From contig CAMFIE010000002.1 of assembly GCA_945952315.1 (NCBI GenBank), positions 310,001-374,000 of the forward strand: a stretch of 64,000 nt of DNA, written 5' to 3'. The notes beneath the pieces are model-generated. The model ran no database searches, had not been told where the DNA came from, and saw only the letters and a program-made list of their open reading frames with translations. The position numbers and the translations under genes were made by a program. Below are positions 1 through 7,940 of this stretch, piece after piece. The stretch comes from an uncultured Rhizobium sp. GTDB lineage: Bacteria > Pseudomonadota > Alphaproteobacteria > Rhizobiales > Rhizobiaceae. Numbering within the stretch: position 1 is the first letter of the stretch; every line of letters begins with the position of its first letter.

Positions 1-752
1 ATGGACAGCGGCACATCGAGATTGTCCTGCATCAGTTGCAGGGATTTGCGGATCATCGGGTCTTTCGAGCGCACGTCCATGGCCGAGGCGGGCTGGGGTG
101 TATTGCCCATCGCCGCCTCGCTGATCATCATGATGTGCAGGCTCTTCGTGGCCGGTGCGCGGCCGAGATGACGCTCCACGAGAAAGGCGGCAAGATGGGC
201 CGAGCTCGCGCCACCCGAACAGGTGAGCCGGTCCCGGTCCACCACGAAAATCCGGTCCGTCACCGGCGTCAGGCCCTCGTAGCCCGCCAGAAAATCATCA
301 TGGTGATACCAGCTCACACAGCACTGATAACCTTCCATCAGGCCTGCACGGTGAAGGGCGAGTGATCCGGTGCAAAGGCCGACCAGCGGCACGCCCCGGC
401 GTGCGGCAGCCTTCAGGTAATTGTCCATTTCCGGATTGCGGCGGGAAAGGCCACCGACAAGGCCGCCGACCACCACGAGATAGTCATAGTCTTCCGGATC
501 GGAATAGCGCACGGTCGGCTGGATGGTAATGCCGCAGCTGGAGCGCACCGGCTCCAGCGTCTGCCCGAGCACCGCCCAGCGGCAGTTGATCTGGCGGCTG
601 CGGTCACCCTCGTCGGCGGCAAGACGCAGCACATCAATGAAATTCGCGAAGGCGCAGAGCGTGAAATTCGGCAGCAGCAGAAAGCCGACAGAAAGCCGGG
701 CTTTCATCCGGTCGGGATGACTGTTCAGCCGATGGGGATGGGCAAGCCTCAT
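1..752 (-). CDS. GlxA family AraC-type transcriptional regulator (partial, 3' end outside window)
   Basis: The visible 250 codons encode the N-terminal DJ-1/PfpI (class I glutamine amidotransferase-like) domain of a GlxA-type regulator. The reading starts with a short tail and then LSVGFLLLPNFTLCAF, followed by the nucleophile-elbow region VGLCTGSLALHRAG and SCSGGASSAHLAAF-like stretches. The AraC helix-turn-helix should lie beyond base 1. Family members sense small metabolites, often quaternary amines, and activate neighbouring catabolic genes, but the ligand cannot be read here. A second ATG at 707 is an equally plausible start, since neither has a clear ribosome-binding site. It is divergent from another GlxA gene at 854, with a shared upstream region of about 100 bp. 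Family assignment is strong; specificity is unknown. Confidence 0.85.
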   Translation of the reverse strand, partial: MRLAHPHRLNSHPDRMKARLSVGFLLLPNFTLCAFANFIDVLRLAADEGDRSRQINCRWAVLGQTLEPVRSSCGITIQPTVRYSDPEDYDYLVVVGGLVGGLSRRNPEMDNYLKAAARRGVPLVGLCTGSLALHRAGLMEGYQCCVSWYHHDDFLAGYEGLTPVTDRIFVVDRDRLTCSGGASSAHLAAFLVERHLGRAPATKSLHIMMISEAAMGNTPQPASAMDVRSKDPMIRKSLQLMQDNLDVPLS

Positions 753-853
753 GTGTGTCGCAATGTTCCGGTGATGATGTCGCGTCTATTCTTTTCGAAA
801 GCGCAGCCTTTATCAATACTCAACCTCGTTTTCTGTCAGGAAAGAGCCGAGCC

Positions 854-1930
854 ATGTCCCAGATGTCGTCGATGCCCCGCTCCTTCGTTTTCTACATCGT
901 GCCCGAATTCACCATGCTCGCCTTCACCTCGGCCATTGAGGCACTCAGGCTGGCCAATGCCGTGCTGGGCCGGGATGTCTATTCCTGGCGGGTCGTCTCG
1001 GCGGATGGCCATCCGGTGCGGGCAAGCTGTGGCCTGACGATCACGCCCGATCACGATATCGCAACCGAGCGGGCATGGCTGCTCAGCGACCGACGCCCCT
1101 CGATGGTGGTGGTCTGCTCCGGCTGGAATGTCGAGCGGCATGCGAACCGGACGGCGGCGGCCTGGCTGCGCGAAAGCCGCAAGCGGAATATCGAGATCGC
1201 GGGTGTATGCACCGGTGCCTATCTGCTGGCCGACGCGCAGCTGCTGGAGAACCGGCGCTGCACCATTCACTGGGAAAACCTGCCGGTCTTTGCCGAACGC
1301 TTCCCGAACGTGGATGTGCACACGGGCCTGATCGAAAGCGACAATGGCATCCACAGCTGCGCGGGCGGGGCCGCCTGCTTCGACATGATGATGCATCTGA
1401 TCGGACGCGACCATGGGCCGAAACTCGTGTCCGCCGTGATGGATCAGGCCATGGTTGACCGTATCCGCGCGCCCTCGGAACGCCAGCGCCTGCCGCTCAC
1501 CGTCAAGCTCAATTCGCTCAATCCGAAAATCCTCAAGGCGATCGAGCTGATGGAAGAGCATCTCGCCGACCGGCTGCCGATGGAGGAAATCGCCTCCGCC
1601 GTCTGCCTGTCGCGTCGCCAGGTGGAGCGCCTGTTCCAGACCGAGCTCGAAACCTCGCCGTCGCGCTATTATCTGCAATTGCGCCTCGAGCGCGCCCGCC
1701 TGCTCGTCACCCAGTCCGCCATGCAGATTGTTGAAATCGCGGTGGCCTGCGGCTTTGTTTCGGCCTCGCATTTTTCCAAATGCTATCGCCAGTATCACGG
1801 CATTTCCCCGCAGGAGACCCGTGACCAGCGCCAGCCGAGCGCGCAGATGCCCGCTCTCACCAAGGGCGATAAAGCGGCTGATTTCCTGCAGCTGGTGACC
1901 GATAACGAAGCGGTTCGCCACGTCGCATAG
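854..1930 (+). CDS. GlxA family AraC-type transcriptional regulator
   Basis: A 358-residue protein with an N-terminal DJ-1/PfpI-like domain (residues about 8-175; VCSGWNVE and elbow IAGVCTGAYLLADA) and a C-terminal double helix-turn-helix of the AraC family (about 225-325; MEEIASAVCLSRRQVERLF and EIAVACGFVSASHFSKCY). The amidotransferase-like domain probably serves as a ligand sensor. Homologues such as GbdR and CdhR control glycine betaine or carnitine use; that is family knowledge, and the substrate here is not established. The ATG at 854 was chosen because the longer frame from 755 adds 33 residues that do not resemble the family. ATGs at 863 and 872 are alternatives. It is transcribed away from the other GlxA gene. 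Confidence 0.88.
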   Translation: MSQMSSMPRSFVFYIVPEFTMLAFTSAIEALRLANAVLGRDVYSWRVVSADGHPVRASCGLTITPDHDIATERAWLLSDRRPSMVVVCSGWNVERHANRTAAAWLRESRKRNIEIAGVCTGAYLLADAQLLENRRCTIHWENLPVFAERFPNVDVHTGLIESDNGIHSCAGGAACFDMMMHLIGRDHGPKLVSAVMDQAMVDRIRAPSERQRLPLTVKLNSLNPKILKAIELMEEHLADRLPMEEIASAVCLSRRQVERLFQTELETSPSRYYLQLRLERARLLVTQSAMQIVEIAVACGFVSASHFSKCYRQYHGISPQETRDQRQPSAQMPALTKGDKAADFLQLVTDNEAVRHVA

Positions 1931-1961
1931 GCCGCCTTTGCCCGATCATCACTGCCCGGGC

Positions 1962-1989
1962 TTGATGCTACGAATATTCGTAGTATTGT
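1962..1989 (+). promoter_or_regulatory. Putative promoter with a 16-bp palindrome filling the spacer
   Basis: A perfect palindrome CTACGAATATTCGTAG lies at 1968-1983. It is flanked by TTGATG (1962-1967) and TATTGT (1984-1989), which could be the -35 and -10 of a promoter with a 16-bp spacer. A repressor dimer bound here would block RNA polymerase, as with ArsR-type regulators. It lies ahead of the TauE/SafE permease and P1B-type ATPase genes. No ArsR gene is in the window, so the regulator is unknown. The promoter assignment is inference. Confidence 0.4.
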
Positions 1990-2031
1990 AGATCGGAACC
2001 TGAATACTGCCATCCGTTGACGGCGCGAGCC

Positions 2032-2066
2032 TCACACCGGACGGGTGTGATCTGATCCGCGATCAG
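2032..2066 (+). promoter_or_regulatory. Two consecutive hairpins in the leader of the TauE/SafE gene
   Basis: TCACACC/GGTGTGA (2032-2038 with 2044-2050) is followed at once by CTGATC/GATCAG (2052-2057 with 2061-2066). Both would be in the 5' untranslated region if transcription starts near 1997. There is no T-run, so they are not a standard terminator. They may stabilise the mRNA or be protein-binding sites. Confidence 0.3.
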
Positions 2067-2091
2067 CTGGTTCAGGAAAGGGCAATATCGG

Positions 2092-2865
2092 ATGATCATC
2101 GAGGCGGTTGGTTCTGGCACGCTTGTGGGCTTCACGCTCGGGCTGATCGGTGGCGGCGGATCGATCCTTGCAACCCCGCTTCTTCTCTATTTCGTCGGCG
2201 TGAAGGATCCGCATACCGCAATCGGCACCAGCGCGGTGGCCGTCGCCATCAATGCCTATGCCAATCTCGCCAGCCATGCGGTGAAGGGCAATGTGCGCTG
2301 GAAATGCGCGGCCCTTTTTGCCGGTGCAGGCCTCGTTGGCTCGCTTGCGGGTTCAACCCTGGGCAAGTCGATTGATGGCCACAAGCTGTTATTTCTGTTC
2401 GGCCTTCTGATGATGGTCGTTGCAGCGCTGATGTTCCGCATGAAGGGGCAGGCGCCGGATGCCGAGAGAAAGCCCGACGGCCCGACCTGCCTGCGCACCT
2501 CGGCTTACGGGTTTCTCACCGGCGGAGCGGCCGGATTTTTCGGCATCGGCGGCGGCTTTCTGATCGTGCCCGCGCTGATAGCCGCAACCGGCATGCCGAT
2601 GATCAACGCGATTGGCTCCTCGCTGCTCGCGGTCGGCACTTTCGGGGCCGCGACGGCTGCAAATTATGCGCTCTCCGGACTGGTCGACTGGCCGGTCGCG
2701 CTGGAATTCGTCGGCGGCGGCGTGATCGGCGGCCTGTTCGGCATGCGCCTTGCCACCCGGCTTTCCGGGCAGAAGCAGGTGCTTTCGCGCCTGTTTGCGG
2801 CTCTGGTGATGATGGTTGCGTTTTATGTTCTTTATCGCTCGGAGATTGAAATCATTCGGCAGTAG
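2092..2865 (+). CDS. TauE/SafE family sulfite exporter-like membrane protein
   Basis: A 257-residue polytopic inner-membrane protein with the two-repeat layout of the TauE/SafE (DUF81) family. Each half carries a glycine-rich helix start: FTLGLIGGGGSILATPLL near residue 14 and GGAAGFFGIGGGFLIVPAL near residue 145. About eight membrane segments are visible. Family members export sulfite, sulfoacetate or related organosulfur anions; the substrate cannot be deduced here. An AGGAAAGGG ribosome-binding site lies about 12 bases before the ATG. It is followed after 58 bases by a P1B-type ATPase and may share a promoter with it. The pairing suggests a detoxification unit, but this is inference. Confidence 0.88.
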   Translation: MIIEAVGSGTLVGFTLGLIGGGGSILATPLLLYFVGVKDPHTAIGTSAVAVAINAYANLASHAVKGNVRWKCAALFAGAGLVGSLAGSTLGKSIDGHKLLFLFGLLMMVVAALMFRMKGQAPDAERKPDGPTCLRTSAYGFLTGGAAGFFGIGGGFLIVPALIAATGMPMINAIGSSLLAVGTFGAATAANYALSGLVDWPVALEFVGGGVIGGLFGMRLATRLSGQKQVLSRLFAALVMMVAFYVLYRSEIEIIRQ

Positions 2866-2923
2866 CTTGCTTTTGGAGTAAGCTCACCCTGCCGAATTAG
2901 ACTGTGAAGGCTGAAATCCGCTG

Positions 2924-4762
2924 ATGACCTCCCGCCTGCTTTCCCTCGTTACCGATCATATCTCCCGCTGGCTTGCCTTGATCGCCGCAATCGGCCTCGC
3001 GCTCGGCCTGTTTTTCTGGTGGCGGGGTGAGGAAACGCTCGCCGCGAATGTGCATTTCTACGCCACGCTTCCGGTGCTGGCCGGTCTGTTCTGGCAGATC
3101 ATTGCCTCCCTGATCCGCGGTGATGTCGGTCTGGATATCGTGGCGGCCCTCTCCATGTCGGCCGCGCTCGGCTTTGGCGAGCCGCTTGCCGGCAATGTAG
3201 TCGCGATGATGTATGCGGGCGGGCAGTTGCTCGAGGATTTTGCGCAGGGCCGCGCCCGGCGGGAAATGACCGCGCTGATGGGCCGTGTTGCCCGCACCTC
3301 CATGCTGCACCGGGACGATGGACTGAAAGAGGTGCCGATCACCGAAATCCGCCCCGGCGACCGGCTTCTGATCCGACAGGGCGAAGTGCTGCCGGTGGAT
3401 GGTGTTCTGGCGGAAGGGGCAAGCGGCCTTCTCGATCTCTCAGCCCTCACGGGCGAATCCGTGCCGGTCGCGGTCAAGGCCCATGACGAGGCGATGAGTG
3501 GTTCGGCCTCGATTGGCCCCGCATTTGATCTTCTGGCAACGCGCCCTGCGGCGGAAAGCACCTATGCGGGCATCGTGCGCCTGGTGGCCGCAGCCCAGTC
3601 CAGCAAGGCGCCGATGGTGCGGATGGCGGATCGCTTCGCAATCTGGTTCCTGGCTTTGACGCTGGTGCTCGCGGGCCTCACCTATCTGCTCACCGGCGAT
3701 GCGGTCCGGGTTCTTTCGGTGCTGGTGGTCGCCACGCCCTGTCCGCTGATCCTTGCCGTGCCGGTGGCACTGGTTGCGGGCCTTTCGCGGGCTGCGGGCA
3801 TGGGCACGCTGGTCAAGGGTGGTCCGGTTCTTGAAGCGCTCTCCCGTATCCGGGTCGCGATCCTCGACAAGACCGGCACGCTGACGCATGGCACGGCAGA
3901 TGTGACGGCGATCGTCACCGCCAACGGCTTTTCCGAAGAGGCCGTGCTCCGGCTTGCGGCAAGCCTTGACCAGGCCTCCGGCCATGTGGTTGCCGCAGCC
4001 CTCATCCGCGCGGCGGAAAAACGCGGCCTTCCGCTTTCGCGCCCGAGCGCCATCCGTGAACAGGCAGGCTCCGGCATCGAGGGCGAGGTGGACGGACAAA
4101 AGGTTGCCGCAGGCGGTCTGGATTTTGTCGCGGGCCTTTGCGATCCGGCACCGCTTCAGGCCGCTGCACGGGACGCATCCATGGCCGTTGCGGTTGCCGT
4201 CGATGGCCGGGCGGCCGGTCTGATCCTGCTTGAGGATCAGGTGCGGGCCGATGCGGGAGCGGTGCTTGCCGATCTCCGGGCCGCGGGCATCAGACGGATC
4301 GTGCTTGCCTCCGGCGACCGGTCCGACGTGGCCGAGGCGGTTGGCCAGTCCCTCGGGCTTGACCGGGTGCTCGGTGGCCTGACCCCATCCGGCAAGGTTG
4401 AGGTGGTGAAGGCCGAGCAGGCGCATGGTCCGGTGATGATGGTCGGTGATGGCGTCAATGACGCGCCGGCCCTTGCCGCGGCCGATGTGGGCGTGGCGAT
4501 GGGCGCGCGCGGCACCGCCTCCTCCTCGGAGGCCGCAGGCGTGGTGCTGCTTGTGGACCAGCTGAAGCCGCTCGCAAAGGCCATGCAGGTTGCCCGCCGC
4601 AGCCGGGTGATCGCGCTGCAGAGCGTGGTTGCCGGACTGTCGCTTTCGATCCTTGCGATGATTGCCGCTGGCTTTGGCTATCTGAAGCCGGTCGAAGGGG
4701 CGCTGCTGCAGGAAGCAATCGATGTTGCCGTCATTCTCAATGCGCTCCGGGCGCTGCGGTGA
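2924..4762 (+). CDS. Heavy-metal translocating P-type (P1B) ATPase, TPC-type, no N-terminal metal-binding domain
   Basis: A 612-residue P-type ATPase. Visible motifs are the actuator TGES (176-179), phosphorylation site DKTGTLT (315-321) and hinge GDGVNDAP (508-515). The metal-site helix reads VVATPCPLILAVP (TPC at 271-273) rather than the CPC or SPC of copper, zinc/cadmium and cobalt pumps. There is no N-terminal HMA domain. The nucleotide-binding 'HP' signature is SGHVVA (His354), so the usual proline is missing. The last helix ends in QEAIDVAVILNALRAL, which lacks the usual HEG-type metal ligands. It is therefore a divergent P1B pump of unknown metal; nickel, iron or manganese are possibilities. 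The start ATG follows the permease gene. Confidence 0.85.
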   Translation: MTSRLLSLVTDHISRWLALIAAIGLALGLFFWWRGEETLAANVHFYATLPVLAGLFWQIIASLIRGDVGLDIVAALSMSAALGFGEPLAGNVVAMMYAGGQLLEDFAQGRARREMTALMGRVARTSMLHRDDGLKEVPITEIRPGDRLLIRQGEVLPVDGVLAEGASGLLDLSALTGESVPVAVKAHDEAMSGSASIGPAFDLLATRPAAESTYAGIVRLVAAAQSSKAPMVRMADRFAIWFLALTLVLAGLTYLLTGDAVRVLSVLVVATPCPLILAVPVALVAGLSRAAGMGTLVKGGPVLEALSRIRVAILDKTGTLTHGTADVTAIVTANGFSEEAVLRLAASLDQASGHVVAAALIRAAEKRGLPLSRPSAIREQAGSGIEGEVDGQKVAAGGLDFVAGLCDPAPLQAAARDASMAVAVAVDGRAAGLILLEDQVRADAGAVLADLRAAGIRRIVLASGDRSDVAEAVGQSLGLDRVLGGLTPSGKVEVVKAEQAHGPVMMVGDGVNDAPALAAADVGVAMGARGTASSSEAAGVVLLVDQLKPLAKAMQVARRSRVIALQSVVAGLSLSILAMIAAGFGYLKPVEGALLQEAIDVAVILNALRALR

Positions 4763-4925
4763 TCCGGTCCGGCATCGCGGAGCTATGCCAAAATGGTAAG
4801 GAAGCGATGCAAGTTTGCGCATGGTCGGCGCAGGCCTGGGCGTCTACAAACCCTTCTCCGGATTGGGAAATCCGGAGTTTTTGATCGTCTTTCGCCTTGC
4901 CCCTCAAGTTTGGATAACCGCCCTC

Positions 4926-6149
4926 GTGTGTGACGTTGCCTGCACCGAAGACCTCGCCTCGTCAAAGGAAAGCACCGCGCTCTCCACCCTCGAACTGACG
5001 CTGGTCATTCTGGCCCTTGCCTGCGGCGGCTTCGGCATCGGCACCGGCGAATTCGCAATCATGGGCCTTTTGCCGGATGTGGCGCGCGAATTTGCGGTGA
5101 CGACGCCGCAGGCGGGTTATGTGATCAGCGCCTATGCGCTTGGCGTCGTGATCGGCGCGCCGTTCATTGCCGTTCTCGGGGCACGGGCCTCGCGCCGCAA
5201 TCTGCTTCTGGCATTGATGGCGGTGTTTTCGGTTGGCAATCTCGCAAGCGCCGTCGCTCCGGATTTCTGGAGCTTTACGGTGCTTCGTTTCCTGACCGGT
5301 CTGCCGCACGGGGCCTATTTCGGGGTATCGGCGCTGGTGGCCGCCTCGCTGGTGCCGGTTCATCGCCGGGCGCGCGCGGTCGGCTATGTCATGCTCGGGC
5401 TCACCGTCGCCACGCTTGCCGGAACGCCGATCATGGCGCTGTTTGGCCAGTATCTTTCCTGGCGGGTGATGTTTTTCGGCGTCGGCCTGATCGGCGCGCT
5501 GACCGTGGCGCTGATCTTCCTCTATCTGCCAAAGGACAAGCCTGCCGAAGGTGCTGGCGTGATGCGCGAGCTTGTGGCCTTCACCCGGCCGCAGGTGCTG
5601 ATCACGCTGACCCTTGCCGCAACCGGCTTCGGCGGCATGTTCTCGATCTTCTCCTATATCGCCAGCACCGCAACCGAAGTTGCGCATATGCCGGTTTCGA
5701 TGATCCCGGTGATCATGGTTCTGTTCGGCATCGGCATGAATGTCGGCAATGTGGTTGGCTCCAAGCTTGCCGATATCTCGCTGCTCGGCACCATTGGCGG
5801 CATGCTGGTGTTCAACATCGTGGTGATGACGCTCTTTGCCGTCACGGCGGAAAGCAGCTTCATGCTGTGTCTGTCCGTCTTCCTCGTCGGTTGCACCTTC
5901 GCGGCGGGCCCGGCGGTGCAGACGCGGCTGATGGATGTGGCTGCGGACGGGCAGACCCTGGCCGCCGCCTCCATGCATTCCGCCTTCAATATTGCCAATG
6001 CGCTTGGCGCCTGGCTCGGCGGTCTTGTCATTGCCCATGGCTATGGTTTTGCCGCGACCGGCTATGTCGGCTCGGTTCTGTCTGCTTTCGGCATTCTGGT
6101 CTTTGCGGTATCGGTTTTCCTGGAGCGCAGAAATCCGGCAAAAGCTTGA
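4926..6149 (+). CDS. MFS transporter, drug:H+ antiporter-1 (AraJ/YdhP-like) type
   Basis: About 407 residues with twelve hydrophobic segments. The first is LVILALACGGFGIGTGEFAIMG and the family signature RFLTGLPHGAYFGVSALVAA lies between helices 4 and 5, typical of AraJ/YdhP-like sugar or drug efflux proteins. The frame is open upstream to an ATG at 4815, but the extra 37 residues are not membrane-like and do not look like the family. GTG at 4926 is the preferred start, although neither has a strong ribosome-binding site. It is a stand-alone gene between the P-type ATPase and a chemoreceptor. The substrate is unknown. Confidence 0.82.
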   Translation: MCDVACTEDLASSKESTALSTLELTLVILALACGGFGIGTGEFAIMGLLPDVAREFAVTTPQAGYVISAYALGVVIGAPFIAVLGARASRRNLLLALMAVFSVGNLASAVAPDFWSFTVLRFLTGLPHGAYFGVSALVAASLVPVHRRARAVGYVMLGLTVATLAGTPIMALFGQYLSWRVMFFGVGLIGALTVALIFLYLPKDKPAEGAGVMRELVAFTRPQVLITLTLAATGFGGMFSIFSYIASTATEVAHMPVSMIPVIMVLFGIGMNVGNVVGSKLADISLLGTIGGMLVFNIVVMTLFAVTAESSFMLCLSVFLVGCTFAAGPAVQTRLMDVAADGQTLAAASMHSAFNIANALGAWLGGLVIAHGYGFAATGYVGSVLSAFGILVFAVSVFLERRNPAKA

Positions 6150-6297
6150 TAAGTATCAAGTATCGCAGCCTGCGGTGCAGGGTTCATTAATCAAATTCAG
6201 GCATAGATTTTCTGATAGATTTTAATGGCGCCGCTTGCTCATCCTGTCTCGATTGCGCAGGCGGTTTGCCTGAGCCGATCCCCAGGAGAGCCCGCCC

Positions 6298-7638
6298 ATG
6301 ATGTCTGCCGCGCAACAGCTGTTCGAACACGCGGATGAAAGCATCGATGACCTGATCGATTGCATCAATGCCGCCGCAGCCGGAGACCTGATGCGATTGC
6401 CGAAGGGTGACGATGCCCTTTCCCGGGCTGTTGCGAACCTCATCCTCAAAAACCAGCAGACAACCTCCCGCGGGCTTTCCGAAGTGGTGAATGTCTCGAT
6501 CAACATCAACGAGACGTCGGTGATGGCCGCAAACCTTCTGTTTGATCTGCGCGGTGTGGACGAGGAATCCCAGACGATTTCCGCGGCTGCCGAAGAAATG
6601 GCCGTAACCGTCACCGAAATGGTCGGCCATGGCCATCGCGTGGTCGAAAATGCGAGCGAGGCAAGCCGGGCGTGCCGCGACAGCCGCGCCGCCCTTTCGG
6701 AAGCCTCGTCCCGGATGGATGTGATCAACAAGGCGGTTCTGACCACCGGCAACTGGATCGGTGACGTGCAGCAGCTTGCAACCGGCATTTCCGGCATTGC
6801 CGCCAATATCCGCAAGATCGCCTCCCAGACCAACATGCTCGCAATCAATGCGGCGGTGGAAGCGGCCCGCGCGGGCGAGGCCGGCCGCGGATTTGCCGTG
6901 GTTGCCGCGGAAGTGAAGGCGCTGTCCGACCGCACCGCGAATGCGACGACCGAGATCAACGGCATCATCGACAAGCTCAATCGCGGCCTGCAGGTGATGG
7001 TGCAATCGATGGATGAAAGCCAGAAGGCTTCGGAAGAGGGAGCGGGTGCACTCGGCGAGCTTGGCGCGCGCCTGCAGCATGCCTCTGACCGGATTGACGA
7101 GGCATCGGCCAATTCCGACCAGATTTCCCAGTCGATCGAGCAGTTGCAGATTGCCTCCGGCGATGTCGCCCGTGGCATTTCCACGGTGGCCGGAAACTCG
7201 GCCCGTTCAACGGATTCGCTCGAGCGCATCATTGACGCGATGGATGCGGCCCAGCTGGCGCTTTCGGCGCAGATTTCCAATCTCGAAGGCTTCAACGTGC
7301 CCAAGAAGGTGATCAAGCTTGCCCAGTCGGACCATGTGATCTGGAAAAAGCGCCTCGCCAACATGATTGTCGGGCGTGAGGGACTGAACCCGAACGAACT
7401 GGCCAACCACCACAATTGCCGTCTCGGCAAGTGGTATGACAATGTCGACGATCCGAACCTCAAGGCCCATCCGGATTTCGCAGCGCTTGAGGCACCGCAT
7501 TGCAGCGTGCACGAGCATGGCATCGAGGCCGTTCGCAAGTTCAACCGTGGCGATGTGCGCGGCGCCCTGCAGGAGCTGAACCAGGTCGCCTCTGCCTCCG
7601 AAAAGGTGCTGCGTCACCTGAAGCGGCTGGAGAGCTGA
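6298..7638 (+). CDS. Soluble methyl-accepting chemotaxis protein with C-terminal zinc-binding CZB domain
   Basis: A 446-residue protein without membrane segments. Residues 60-330 form the chemoreceptor coiled coil with the CheA/CheW-contact tip [20 protein letters not shown] (about 174-193). Residues 340-446 match the chemoreceptor zinc-binding (CZB) domain, with candidate ligands His346, His371/His372 with Cys374 in [11 protein letters not shown], and His401/His405 in [13 protein letters not shown] domains sense zinc and, through zinc-thiolate chemistry, oxidants such as hypochlorous acid (family knowledge). The protein is probably a cytoplasmic receptor feeding the CheA encoded at 22.4 kb. 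ATG 6301 is an alternative start. It lacks a CheR-docking pentapeptide. Confidence 0.9.
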   Translation: MMSAAQQLFEHADESIDDLIDCINAAAAGDLMRLPKGDDALSRAVANLILKNQQTTSRGLSEVVNVSININETSVMAANLLFDLRGVDEESQTISAAAEEMAVTVTEMVGHGHRVVENASEASRACRDSRAALSEASSRMDVINKAVLTTGNWIGDVQQLATGISGIAANIRKIASQTNMLAINAAVEAARAGEAGRGFAVVAAEVKALSDRTANATTEINGIIDKLNRGLQVMVQSMDESQKASEEGAGALGELGARLQHASDRIDEASANSDQISQSIEQLQIASGDVARGISTVAGNSARSTDSLERIIDAMDAAQLALSAQISNLEGFNVPKKVIKLAQSDHVIWKKRLANMIVGREGLNPNELANHHNCRLGKWYDNVDDPNLKAHPDFAALEAPHCSVHEHGIEAVRKFNRGDVRGALQELNQVASASEKVLRHLKRLES

Positions 7639-7689
7639 GGCCGAGATGCCTGCGGGCACTTAAATCTCTTTCTTGCCCCGCATTTTCAC

Positions 7690-7857
7690 TTTCTGACCCC
7701 CACCTCTTCTGGTCGGCCTCCACCCCTAACCCCTCCCCACAAGGGGGAGGGGAATCCTAACTGCGTTTGCCGCCTCTGGAAGCCACTGACGGTTCGGCAT
7801 CCTTAACCCTCTCCCTCCCCTTTGTGGGGAGGGGCAGGGGTGGGGGTCCCAGACCAA
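7690..7857. repeat. GC-rich extragenic palindromic element (two hairpins)
   Basis: Two G/C-rich inverted repeats lie in the 302-bp gap between two chemoreceptor genes: CCCCTCCCC/GGGGAGGGG at 7730-7752 and CCCTCCCC/GGGGAGGGG at 7813-7834. CCCCCACC near the left end and GGTGGGGG near the right end form an outer inverted repeat, so the whole unit looks like one composite mobile or dispersed element of the kind scattered between rhizobial genes. No protein is encoded. Copy number cannot be seen in one window. Confidence 0.65.
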
Positions 7858-7880
7858 AAATCTCCCCGGCTCGAGAACCC

Positions 7881-7920
7881 AAAAACAAAGCCCCGGACAG
7901 CAGCGCTGCCCGGGGCTTTT
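7881..7920 (-). terminator. Rho-independent terminator of the dCache chemoreceptor gene
   Basis: AGCCCCGG (7889-7896) pairs with CCGGGGCT (7910-7917). The loop contains a further GCAGCGCTGC palindrome. Read on the minus strand, the stem is followed by a T-rich tract from the A-run at 7881-7887. It lies 20 bases past the stop codon of the minus-strand receptor gene. Confidence 0.8.
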
Positions 7921-7940
7921 GATTGGCTGTTTGCCTGTGC

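Noticed and set aside
3440-4822. Antisense frame of 460 codons opposite the P-type ATPase
   Set aside because: The plus-strand protein has all P-type motifs; the antisense product resembles nothing.
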